Assembly (NCBI GenBank): GCA_031216915.1
Contig: CM062293.1
Coordinates: forward strand, 147,010,285-147,074,284
Length of the DNA stretch: 64,000 nucleotides
From: Pictodentalium vernedei
Lineage: Eukaryota; Mollusca; Scaphopoda; Dentaliida; Dentaliidae
Direction of reading: 5' to 3'
The position numbers and the translations under genes were made by a program. The stretch's first letter is position 1; each line of letters opens with the position of its first letter. The notes below the pieces were generated by a model. That model made no database searches, was not told the origin of the DNA, and saw only the letters and a program-made list of their open reading frames with translations. Shown piece after piece: positions 1-8,711 of the stretch.

Positions 1-330
1 ACAGGGGTTTGATCTCAGGACCTTCAGATTTGCTGTCTGAAACTTTACCGACTGCGCCATCGACATCACTGCGTTGTACTTTTTATATTTTCCAGAAACA
101 GCTTATTTCGTTTTTCGATTTGAACTTATTAGATGTTGGCGAAATAAAATTTAAAATACGTTGCAGAAAGCGGATTCGAACTCAGTACTCTTGGATTTAC
201 AAACTACGTCTTTTTTTTATCTTTTATCAATTAAAAACAAGATATGTACAAATAAAATCCGCATGTTTCACTTCTAATTCTGTAATTTAATAACGAAAAT
301 TAGGGTACATAAATGTTCTCATAATAGTAA
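1..330 (-). repeat. tRNA-like repeat units, minus-oriented half of an inverted array
   Basis: Read on the minus strand, 1-71 has a tRNA-type A box (TGGCGCAGTCGGTAAAG), a B-box-like GAGATCAAACCCC and normal A-to-B spacing. The following body (about 72-160) matches, in reverse complement, the sequence between the plus-strand tRNA-like units at 1338 and 1511. A further B-box-like TTCGAA sits near 176. No intact cloverleaf was found, so this is a tRNA-derived repeat (SINE-like or tandem), not a functional tRNA. Confidence 0.6.
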
Positions 331-369
331 CTTATTTTTCCCCACAAAACTCACAACTACGTCTTTACC

Positions 370-800
370 TGCTGCCAGGGGTGGCGCCAGGGATTTCTTG
401 ACAGGGGAGCTGACCTCTCCGACAGGGGGGGGGGGGGGGGCTATAATATTTGTCCCCTCCCCCAAACGAAGGAAAATGAGTGAAAATTGGTAAATTGGAG
501 AACCAAAATAGAAGCAAATTGAGTATGTTTGTTGATTATTTTATAATGGAAGTAATGGAACGCCAGTTGGATAACAACTGTCATGATGCCTTACAAACAA
601 GAACCATATACCTCGTTCTTGATCGACACAAGACGAGATATCTACATTCGATTGTCGGAAATTTCTCGTGAAGTCGGGTTTACGAGACTCTCCGACGGAT
701 TGACTAAAAATCTTCCACGGGGTGGGGCTGGACATCTCCGACAGGGGGGGGGGGGGGGGGGGACGGGTGGGCTGTAGGCGCCACCGTTGCCCACTGCTCA
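370..800. repeat. Poly-G element with GTGGCGCC-type ends
   Basis: The left part carries GGGGTGGCGCCAGGG and the right part its rough complement GGCGCCACCGTTGCCC, so the termini are imperfectly inverted. CTCCGACAGGGG followed by a G homopolymer occurs twice, at 415-440 (16 G) and 735-762 (19 G). The interior has no recognisable coding; open frames here are read through the G run. Similar GTGGCG(G/C) plus poly-G starts occur near 6030, 46835, 54730 and 55410. Confidence 0.5.
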
Positions 801-914
801 AACACGAACGCCATGAACTGAGATTTCTAGAAACTACCGATTTTGTGAATCGATTGAACATTAAATATGTTGTTGAACAAGATAAGAAATTTAATACACC
901 ATCACACCGTTATA

Positions 915-985
915 CTCAAGGGAGATTCGAGTCGGGGGCTTTTAATTCGATGGCCACGTCGTTACCGATTGCGCCATCACAAAGG
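915..985 (-). repeat. tRNA-like unit (minus)
   Basis: The reverse complement has GATGGCGCAATCGGTAACG (A box), then CGACTCGAATC (B box) at tRNA spacing. It belongs to the same minus-oriented half of the array as the unit at 1-71. It is degenerate, and a functional tRNA is unlikely. Confidence 0.5.
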
Positions 986-1009
986 CTTCAAACTCATGCT
1001 CCTGTCTCC

Positions 1010-1145
1010 GAGAAACTGCTGGTGTTCTGAATCGATTTGAACATTAAGAAATAAGTGGAATTTTCAATTTCTTACCTCATATAACCCACGTTTCTCTTGA
1101 TGTTCAAATCGATTTACATCACCATGCAGCAATTTCTCGAAATCC
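1010..1145. repeat. Inverted-repeat junction of the tRNA-like array
   Basis: Arms of about 45 bp pair imperfectly around position 1078: GAGAAACTGCTGG on the left against CCATGCAGCAATTTCTC on the right, and AATCGATTTGAACATTA against TGATGTTCAAATCGATT. Left of this point the tRNA-like units are minus-oriented; right of it they are plus-oriented. Confidence 0.7.
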
Positions 1146-1600
1146 AAAGTACTGAGTTCGAATCCGCTCTCTGTAACGTATTTTATTTAGCCCGCATCTT
1201 ATATGTTCAATTCAAAAAACAAAACAAGCTGTTTCAAGAACATATGCGCACAGGGAAAACCAAGGCCTTCTCAATCAAGAACCGCGACAAATCAGCGGCT
1301 GACAAGTGTTATTACATTATGAACAACTCATCGTTGTAATGTCGATGGCGCAGTCGGTAAAGCCTCGGACAGCAATCTGAAAGTTCTGAGATCAAACCCC
1401 TTCTGTGCACCATGGATAAAAGTATTTTAAATTTTATTTCGCCAGCATCTAATATGTTCAAATCGAAAAACAAAATAAGCTATTTCTGGAACATATAAAA
1501 AATAAAAGCAGTGATGTCGATGGCGCAGTCGGTAAAGTCTCGGACAGTGAATCTGAAGGTCCTGAGTTCAAACCCCCTTTGTGCAACATGGATTAAAATT
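1146..1600 (+). repeat. tRNA-like tandem units, plus-oriented half
   Basis: Two units start at about 1338 and 1511, a period near 173 bp. Each has GTCGATGGCGCAGTCGG (A box) and TGAG(A/T)TCAAACCCC (B box). A lone B box (GAGTTCGAATCC) near 1162 marks a third, headless unit. The body between units holds a conserved ATGTTCAAATCGAAAAAC stretch, also seen inverted near 110-135. This is tRNA-derived repeat rather than functional tRNA. Confidence 0.65.
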
Positions 1601-1687
1601 GTTGTCTTTTAACAAACATCTTTCATAATGTTCAATTCTATTCACAAATCGACAGCTTCTGAACATAAGATCATTAATGTACAGCGT

Positions 1688-1815
1688 TCGTGATAGCGCG
1701 ATCGGTAGCGACGCGGACTCCGGAGCTAAACATCAGCGGTTCAAACCCCGGTCGGGGCAAATTAAATAGATGTTAAAACGTTAATAAACTAAACTAAACT
1801 AAACCAAACTAAAAT
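1688..1815 (+). repeat. Short tRNA-derived SINE or tRNA retropseudogene
   Basis: The head has an A-box-like GATAGCGCGATCGGTAGCG and a good B box, GGTTCAAACCCC. It is followed by a short unrelated stretch and an (AAACT)n tail at about 1785-1812, as expected for a retroposed tRNA-like RNA. Confidence 0.55.
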
Positions 1816-1983
1816 AAAAAAGGTGTTGTATGTGAGAATGTGGTGTGTACGGAGACACAAGGTAAGTGACTACAAGGTAAGTAGGAAGGTTAGACTCGAA
1901 AGGAAAGGTGAAAGGAATTATGCAGAAAAATATCAAATTTTATTTTTCGCGCTTTTTTCGATGATTTTGTGAAGAAAATGTCT

Positions 1984-2052
1984 CCTATGGGATTTGAACC
2001 CGCTACCTTGAGATCTCCAGCCCAGCTCGCTACCACTGAGCCACGGAGACCT
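1984..2052 (-). repeat. tRNA-like sequence (minus)
   Basis: The reverse complement begins GGTCTCCGTGGCTCAGTGG, has TAGCGGGTTCAAATCCC as B box, and ends GGAGAC, which can pair with the 5' GTCTCC as an acceptor stem. The anticodon region does not form a convincing stem-loop. It could be a decayed tRNA gene or a SINE head; tRNAscan-type scoring is needed. Confidence 0.5.
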
Positions 2053-3074
2053 CACACTTCTGTTATTTTGGAACTTCCATTCAACATGACGTCGCTTTAG
2101 AAGAAATAATTGGGCGCTTTTCCGCCGATTTCTTATAAACTTCCCGCCGAATTGAAATTTTGGGTTTTCGCAAGGCAAGTACCTTTCGAATTGGACAGGG
2201 AGAGATAGTTTTTTTGCATCTTTTTTTCCAGACATTTGTTTGATATTTTTCGTGTCCAACTGCCTTGTTTCGGTGTTCTTCACGGCTTGTTGGACGAGTT
2301 AGTAATTCTGGGGAAATCATCTTTTCATATTTGCGTGTTCTCCGTTTCGTTTTCCGCTATTATCTGCAGAATGAACTGGCAATGCAAACAACGCGAGAGT
2401 GCTGTATTCTTGAGTGCACTTACAGTTCACTCTGCAAATATTTGCAGCGAAGGAGGTGGGAAGAACAACAAAGTCGAAAAATCTGATTTCACCATGATTA
2501 CCAAATCTGGAACAAGCCACGAGAAACAATGAAACATAACAATACCAGGCCCAAAATATCAATGAAATATCTGATAAAAAACATGCTCACTAGTTGAATA
2601 ATTAAATGGTGCTTAAAATACAAAAATATCCAAACGTTCTCATTCTGAAAAGGATAATTCACTCGGCCAGAGTATTGACTTCGCACTTGACAATTATTGT
2701 CCGAATGTCCTGGGTGGAGCTTATAATCTGACTCAGAAAATCACTTCACATTAAATTTTTTGTTTTGAATGAGAAAAAATAATTCTGAAAAAATTTAATG
2801 ACATTGATCGACGAGAACTAAAATTAAAATTGTGAACTGGTTGATCGGTGATTTATCGATTGGGAAAACTTTTCGAAGACAATAGCACGCTGAGCACGGA
2901 TGTTTTGAGTGCAACTCAGGTGATATGATGTTGAATGCTTGTATCAGGACAATGACTGTGTATATTTAAGGAATTCCATACCATTCTTAAAAAGAATGTA
3001 CACTTGTCCGTGGCGGTTAATCTTTCAGACAAAAGCGAGTTGTAAGCTGCAGGGGTGTTGCCAGGCTAAATGAA
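2053..3074. other. No gene seen; one imperfect foldback
   Basis: AT-rich, with short overlapping frames on both strands and no recognisable domain. An imperfect inverted repeat spans about 2350-2455 (TATCTGCAGAATGAACTGG against TTCACTCTGCAAATATTTGC). A shorter one lies near 2750-2815 around TTAAATTTTTT. Confidence 0.4.
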
Positions 3075-3470
3075 GTGTGTGTGTGGAGAGGGGGGGGGGG
3101 GGGGGGGGGGTGCAAAATATGTTTTTCTGCTTCCAATGGAAAATGTCACATTGGATGTTTCTCACAAGGTCTAATGTCTTCCATGGGAAGAAATTACTTT
3201 GTCTTACCAATGAGACACCCTGGATACTTTTTGAAAGCTAACGTACCCAGAAAGTGCAGGAATAACTAGAGCAAAATGACCCCAAAGAAGTATCACTGGT
3301 GTGCGTTCTTGAGACAGTTTTAACAATTTTAGGGCTGTATGTGAAATACGGGGGATATTTTTCAGGGAAAAGCGTGTGTGTGGAAGGGGGAGTGGTGGGG
3401 TGGGGTGGGGCTTGTCGACAGCATGTGTTAACATTTGAATAGTATCCTTGTTGTTCTGCATGTGGTACAA
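3075..3470. repeat. GT-rich and 21-nt poly-G tract with dispersed repeat body
   Basis: GTGTGTG leads into an uninterrupted G run at 3090-3110. A second G-rich patch lies at 3385-3412. The intervening CAGAAAGTGCAGGAATAACTA motif recurs in diverged form near 19565-19600 and 49160-49185, so this is a dispersed repeat. Open frames here are homopolymer artefacts. Confidence 0.5.
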
Positions 3471-3608
3471 AATAGATTATAATATGTTTTTTAATGTTAT
3501 TCCACCAAGACAATTAGAACTTTCAGTCATGGGTTAATCCCGAGGGGTCTCACTCGGCGCCCTGCCCTCACTTTTCAGGTAATTAATTTTTTTGAAAGGA
3601 CCACAGCG

Positions 3609-3712
3609 TGGTTACACGGTATTATCTGCGGTAACACATGCACGGACGTCTGCTACTGGAGGAAGAAGATATTCATGTGTTATCGCGGATAACACGTACC
3701 CCGTGTATGCAG
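3609..3712. repeat. Foldback hairpin, about 30-bp arms
   Basis: ACACGGTATTATCTGCGG on the left pairs with CGCGGATAACACGTACCCCGTGT on the right, and GTAACACATG pairs with CATGTGTTAT. The spacer is about 40 bp. Small foldback or MITE remnant. Confidence 0.55.
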
Positions 3713-3881
3713 TTGAAGCTCTGCGTGGGTCTCCCGTCAGCCATTTTTTCTGTTTTATTTATCGGAATCTGAATGTGTTTAACCGTTTCACTGCCACGCC
3801 CACTCTAGTCATATATGGGGGACTCTATATACGCCTGTATGTGAGAAGTTTAATACAATTTATGACATACGTGAAACTCTA

Positions 3882-3944
3882 TCATCTGATCATTTGTTGG
3901 AAAGGGCTCTCTGAGCCCTTTCCAACAAGTAATCAGATGGTAGG
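3882..3944. repeat. Perfect-stem hairpin
   Basis: CATCTGATCATTTGTTGGAA pairs with TTCCAACAAGTAATCAGATG, and the stem closes at GGGCTCTCTGAGCCC. Short loop and nearly perfect stem. Its right flank (3953-4033) is duplicated at about 4796-4869. Confidence 0.7.
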
Positions 3945-3952
3945 TTTGATCT

Positions 3953-4033
3953 ACGCATTCCAGAATGTATAGATAAACATAAACTAGAGTGATGTCACGC
4001 ATGCAGCCCGACTTTCCCAGGAATGGCAATGCT
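3953..4033 (+). repeat. Direct duplicate of 4796-4869
   Basis: Both copies share AGATAAACATAAACTAGAG, then GTGATGTCACGCATGCAGCC and CTTTCCCAGGAATGGCA, with a 4-bp insertion in the second. They are about 840 bp apart and flank the block with the poly-G tracts and the Helitron-like end. They could be ends of one larger element or a local duplication. Confidence 0.6.
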
Positions 4034-4089
4034 TAGACGCAAAATAGTCGGAGCCATTTTTTGTTTACCTAACGATTCTGCCATATCTA

Positions 4090-4250
4090 CACTCGTGATA
4101 TACAAAATTTGCTATTCAAATTTTATTTTTTAATTTCTCTACTTCAAAACATTCCTCATGACCAATAATGGAACAAACTTGATGAGCTTGTTCCAATAAG
4201 GACTAATAAGCATGGTTAGAAGTAAAAAATGAAAAAATCAGATGTTTCAG
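4090..4250 (+). repeat. Diverged palindromic MITE (TTAA family)
   Basis: The core palindrome TGGAACAAACTTGATGAGCT / TTGTTCCAATAAGG is a diverged copy of the GGAACGAGCTC hairpin in the TTAA-flanked elements at 22602, 27089, 27717, 36614 and others. No intact ends were found. Confidence 0.45.
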
Positions 4251-4379
4251 AAAAAATAATTTGTACTGTTGGCTTCAACTTGTGTCAGGTAAAGGATTTA
4301 AAGATGCAATACATAAAGCAATGTTGGGCTATATGAGTCAATTTTCTTTTTTGCATGTAATAATTCCCAATCCTTCAAA

Positions 4380-4660
4380 ATGCATTTTGGGGAATAATTG
4401 TCTAAGTGACACGTTTGTGTGTGTGTGTGTTTGTGGTTGGGGGGGGGGGGGGGGGGGGGGGGGAGTTGTGGAACCTATATTCCAACCTGCTGTATTACTA
4501 GCTAGAAAATACACATATCAACATTGGTTGAAATCAAATAATCCAAACTGGAGTTATCAGTCGGAAACCAATTGTTTACAGATGGATGAACCGACAGATG
4601 GATGGATGAAAGTCATGACTATAGCCCTGACTATAAACAGTCAGGCTAAAAATGCATTTT
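4380..4660 (+). repeat. GT/poly-G tract followed by a Helitron-like 3' end
   Basis: (GT)n leads into a G run at about 4439-4463. At 4580-4655 a GATG/GGATGGAT microsatellite is followed by TCATGACTATAGC, a hairpin (CCTGACTATAAACAGTCAGG) and CTAAAA. That ending is shared by the repeats at 5640, 43020, 51485 and 57385. I infer a non-autonomous rolling-circle-type (pearl-like) element. Confidence 0.55.
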
Positions 4661-4795
4661 GTACCAAAGAAAAAATATTGCATGAATGGCTCTGGGTGAT
4701 GAGGATGTGGGGTGGGGTGAGGGGTGGGGGAGAGTGGGGGGGGGGGGGGGGGTGTCAGGGGGAGTCCATTTTTTTTCCATGTGGTCAGTCTAAAT

Positions 4796-4869
4796 GCTTC
4801 AGAATGTACAGATAAACATAAACTAGAGTGATGTCACGCATGCAGCCCAGTCCGACTTTCCCAGGAATG
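4796..4869 (+). repeat. Direct duplicate of 3953-4033
   Basis: See the first copy. It lies just downstream of another G-rich tract (about 4725-4752). Confidence 0.6.
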
Positions 4870-4894
4870 GCATTTCAGAAAAAAAATACCTAAC

Positions 4895-5780
4895 TGCACA
4901 ATAGGGGTGGGGGTGGGGTTATTTGTCTGGGTTTTTAACCACAAACTTTAACCAAAACTGTAAAAAAGCAGGGGGGTGGGGGGTACATGAGCTTAAAAAA
5001 AGGATCCGCATGTAGTGACTGTAAATAGTTCAAAATGCATATTCGAGGAAAGAAAAAAAAATGCCTAATTGGTGGGGTGGGGGGGGGGGGGGTGGGGGGT
5101 GATAATTTCTGTCTGGATTTCTCATGTAGACATCATACGGAGTCATCGTATCAAGTTACAATGAAACCCGTCCATATTAAACATGACCTGCAAACTGTGC
5201 TAAAAGTTTTTTGGTTTCGGGCTTGGGCAGCCATCACGGTTGACAGATCATGCCCAAACGGAGACGTTCTCATCTAGGCATTATACAGAGGCATTCTATG
5301 AAGTTGCAATGAAATCCCTTCATAAATACGACCTGTAGACTGTGCTAATGGTTTTCGGGTTTTGGGCTCGGGCAGCCATACCAGTTGGCCGGTCACGACC
5401 AAAAGGAGACGTTCTCATGTAGACATGACCCTAAACCTGCATATGAAATTTTGTGGCGATCAGTCAAGAACTACTGGGTATAGCCTGTACTTGAAGGTGA
5501 ATAAAAAACTTTAACCACAAACTTTTACCAAAACTCCAAATGTCAACTAAACAGGAAAAGAAAAAAAAAAACCCACTTGAACCTTCAGTAAAAAACTTTA
5601 ACCACAAACTTTAACCAAACTCTAAAAGTTAACAGACGGGACGACAGACAGACAGACGGACGGACGGACGGACGGACGGACGGACGGACGGACGGACGGA
5701 CGGACGGACGGACGGACGGACGGACGGACGGACAAAAGTCATTACTATAGCCCTCACTGTTAACAGTCGGGCTAAAATAG
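4895..5780 (+). repeat. Pearl-like element: tandem units, (GGAC)n, terminal hairpin
   Basis: At 5120-5430 about two units of a roughly 150-bp repeat (TACGGAGTCATC ... GACAGATCATG ... GACGTTCTCATCTAG) also make up the six-unit array at 45336-46150. TTAACCACAAACTTTAACC recurs on both sides (4936, 5503, 5598). A (GGAC)n microsatellite occupies about 5649-5731. It is followed by TCATTACTATAGCC, the hairpin CCTCACTGTTAACAGTCGGG, and CTAAAA. Confidence 0.65.
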
Positions 5781-6443
5781 GTGACAATAGTCGCTTTCGG
5801 CAGCGTAAGTGTTCAACAAAAATGCGGGAATATTTTGGCTTTAAAAATAGAGACCCTGCAAAAAAGCCACTGAAGATCATACTGACCTTCTATTTTTCAA
5901 ATCCCCCCCAACCAGTGAGAATAGAATACCCCTTCGCTTTCCTCACGGACACACGGTTCGAATAATCCTTCACAGCATGACCCATCATTGAAATGTGCCC
6001 CACCCCCGCCCAAGAGAGAAACCTGGATCCGCTACTGTCGCCCACTGTTGCTTGTATTACAATTTGACATCATACGGAGACCATAAAATAACTTGTGAAT
6101 CACAATGCGAGTGTTGTCCAAAACTAACTATTCAGGTTTCCAAGATTTTTTGACACAATGCTATACATATAATTTGAGCCTTGCCACACAAAGATAACAG
6201 GACCCCAATATTTGAGGTAAAACATATAGAATCACTGTATACAATTAACTCAATGGGTCATTACTCCCCCCCCCCCCCGAAACGCTCAGAAGCCCCCGGA
6301 ACAACACAGACCCTCCTCCCCCTCCCATGCAGAACTCCCATCTAAATTACACTCGCGCAGTGTTTAAGTAGGAAATATTTTATTTCCTGAATGATTAAAA
6401 TAAATGATTCAAAAGGCTTTGCAACGAGAATTGAGCTGAATTC
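5781..6443. other. No gene seen
   Basis: Contains a C run at about 6267-6278 and, on the minus strand near 6005-6045, GTAGCGGATCCAGG followed by G-rich sequence, the same type of start as the poly-G elements. Its right end is the target DNA into which the LINE inserted. Confidence 0.4.
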
Positions 6444-6455
6444 ATTCTCAAAGTC
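6444..6455 (+). repeat. Target-site duplication, left copy (LINE)
   Basis: ATTCTCAAAGTC, identical to 12646-12657. It immediately precedes the LINE 5' end, and the right copy immediately follows the TAA tail. Confidence 0.95.
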
Positions 6456-7250
6456 CTAGGGGGGTTTGATCGTCCCCTACTAGGCGGGTCCTCAGGTGGC
6501 GGATAGAGGACGGCCTGCTCAATTGGGCAGGTTTGCTCATTTCTAATTGGCAGGTTTGCTCAATTGAGTTGGTTCGCTGCGAAATACATAAATACGCAGC
6601 CCCGGACCAAAATGATCAATCCTGCTAATACCATCTGGCAGGCACCTTGTTTTCCCGTGAGGTGCATTCCGAAGGCCCCGAAGAAGGAATCCTGGCAGTT
6701 GAGGACTCGTGGCCCCGGTTAGGGCAGTCTCCGGGATGGAGCCCTGGTCTCCATTTCGGAGATAATCTTGTTCAACACACTGCTTTGGCCCCAATTTCGG
6801 AGTAGAAGGATGGTCGGATGGTCCGTTCTGGCCAATCGGGAGCCCCCACCCCAACAAGTACTGGGTGTCACGTCGGGGGGCACTTGGTGGCCATTCAATC
6901 AGTCATTTCTTTTAATCATTTATCATAATTGCCATTGTGTGATGTTTTTAAACTAATTTTTTAATCAAATACTTATTTCTGCTGCACTGTTTGTTTCAGT
7001 GTCACGTGGCAACCGTAATTACAGTGTTTTATAAAGTGATTGGTTGGATGGTCGCCATCTGAAGACCTGGCACTTCCACACACGGGCCAATCAGTCAGTG
7101 GCATGCCTCGGCATCAACACTGGCTGAGTATACTGCTCCATACCAGGTATGTGGGAATACCGTGGGTTCACTGCATGGCAGTAACCCTACCCCTTGTGGG
7201 ACTCCATGGTGGGTGGGAGCCGGAGCAGTGGAACGCATTACTACATCAAC
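6456..7250 (+). promoter_or_regulatory. LINE 5' untranslated region / internal promoter region
   Basis: About 795 bp between the left TSD and the preferred ORF1 start. It begins CTAGGGGGGTTTGATCG and contains a near-direct repeat GGCAGGTTTGCTCA at about 6527 and 6548. LINEs of this superfamily use an internal pol II promoter at their 5' end. The presence of the extreme 5' end is inferred from the TSD; individual promoter elements were not identified. Confidence 0.6.
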
Positions 7251-8711
7251 ATGGATCACATACCCAATAAAAAAAAGAAACGAGGTCGAGAAATACAGCT
7301 CACTTCATCAGACTCTGATTCAGATAAGGATACCGACACTTATAACTTTTCAAAGAATTGGCCAAGGTTTATTATCATCTATGCGGAAGATGAAGGTAAA
7401 AAGGCATCATCAGTCAACCCATTTGTATTAGAAAAAACTATTAAAGGTATAGCAGGGACAGTGAAGGATGTAAAAAAATTAAGATCAGGGGGAATATTGG
7501 TCGAATGTAAGACGGAATTTCAGGCAGTGAATCTATTAAAAATTGAACACATTATGGATATGAAAGTTGTGGCCTTTCCGCACAAGACCCTAAATTCCGG
7601 CAAGGGTGTGCTTAGAACAAGAGAACTTGCAGGCATGGATGTAATGGATATACGGAAGGAACTAACATCACAAAATATCACAGAAGTCAAAAGAATTGAG
7701 ATTAAAAAAGAGGGTAAACTCATACAGACCAACACATACATTTTAACTTTTGGCTCATCTCAACCGCCAAAATCAATTAAAGTGGGTTACATGAACATCA
7801 AAGTGGATTTGTACATACCAAATCCACTTCGATGCTTCAAATGCCAAAAGTTTGGTCATAGTCAAAACAACTGTAGAGGTCAAACAATATGCTTTAGATG
7901 CGGTCAACCACATGAAGAGCCATGTAACAACCCAATCAAGTGTGTAAACTGCCAGGGCAATCATATGTCATCCTCTAAAGATTGCCCTATCTGGCAAAAA
8001 GAAAAAAACATCCAAAAGGTGAAGTGTGAAAAACAAGTAAGCTTTCAGGAAGCCAGAGCAATTGTAACATCTACGCTTGGCTTCAATACATCAGCACCAT
8101 CGTATGCCACAACAGTAAAACAAAAGGTACCCACAAAGTCAGTAGAATGCCAGACACAGTATACATGGCTCAACAGCACAATTCCTTCCTTATTACAGGC
8201 ATTTACTATGGATCATCCTAATCAAACAGAAACACAATCAACACAAACCAAATCAACTGTTCCCTCAACAAACGACCAAATAACAAAAACAATTCACACG
8301 CAAGACCACACAAACGAGCTATCACAAAAAAATAAAAATTCTAATCCAAAACCTGAACAAAAGAATGAGTCAAATAAATTGAAATCAAATCAGCAACAAA
8401 GATCCCAGCAAGAAAATCTGAGTCAGAGTCAGAGGAGAAAACAACAAAAAGAGCAAAAAGAAAAGGATAAAAAGAAATTAGAACCAGACAGACTCCCAAA
8501 ACGCCTTCAAAATGTTGTGACGAACAACATGTTTGATGGCATCGAAGCAATGTCAGTCGATGAGTGCATCGATGACACATTCTCGTCTAAGCCACGCCTG
8601 TCTTCATCACAGGGTAAGTCCCCACATAAGACTTCACCAAGAAAAATGGGGGCAATATCTCCCATACGTCCACCAGCAAAATCGCCACTCAAACATGGCC
8701 AACACACCTAA
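7251..8711 (+). CDS. LINE ORF1: zinc-knuckle gag-like RNA-binding protein
   Basis: A 486-residue protein if started at 7251. That ATG has A at -3 and G at +4; the frame also opens at 7194, adding 19 residues with no conserved look. The N-terminus is Lys/Arg-rich, then comes an RRM-like globular region, then three zinc knuckles in residues about 196-250: CFKCQKFGHSQNNC (CX2CX4HX4C), CFRCGQPHEEPC and CVNCQGNHMSSSKDC. The C-terminal third is low-complexity, rich in Gln, Lys, Ser and Asn. By family, ORF1p coats the element RNA and acts as a chaperone during target-primed reverse transcription. Its stop lies 17 nt inside ORF2 in another frame, so ORF2 is probably translated by reinitiation or similar coupling. 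No internal stop is present. Confidence 0.93.
   Translation: MDHIPNKKKKRGREIQLTSSDSDSDKDTDTYNFSKNWPRFIIIYAEDEGKKASSVNPFVLEKTIKGIAGTVKDVKKLRSGGILVECKTEFQAVNLLKIEHIMDMKVVAFPHKTLNSGKGVLRTRELAGMDVMDIRKELTSQNITEVKRIEIKKEGKLIQTNTYILTFGSSQPPKSIKVGYMNIKVDLYIPNPLRCFKCQKFGHSQNNCRGQTICFRCGQPHEEPCNNPIKCVNCQGNHMSSSKDCPIWQKEKNIQKVKCEKQVSFQEARAIVTSTLGFNTSAPSYATTVKQKVPTKSVECQTQYTWLNSTIPSLLQAFTMDHPNQTETQSTQTKSTVPSTNDQITKTIHTQDHTNELSQKNKNSNPKPEQKNESNKLKSNQQQRSQQENLSQSQRRKQQKEQKEKDKKKLEPDRLPKRLQNVVTNNMFDGIEAMSVDECIDDTFSSKPRLSSSQGKSPHKTSPRKMGAISPIRPPAKSPLKHGQHT

Noticed and set aside
541..861. 106-codon minus-strand frame
   Set aside because: It runs through the poly-G tract as a proline run and overlaps a repeat; no domain.
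1984..2052. Functional tRNA gene
   Set aside because: Acceptor and T-arm look good but no convincing anticodon stem-loop; recorded as tRNA-like.
4261..4815. 184-codon plus frame
   Set aside because: Two glycine runs come from poly-G tracts, and it spans a microsatellite and hairpin of a repeat.
5649..5731. Coding (Val-Arg-Pro-Ser repeats) on the minus strand
   Set aside because: Pure (GGAC)n microsatellite reads as a repeat peptide in every frame.
8533..8694. 54 extra codons upstream of ORF2
   Set aside because: They lie inside ORF1 in another frame, and the endonuclease motif starts directly after the ATG at 8695.
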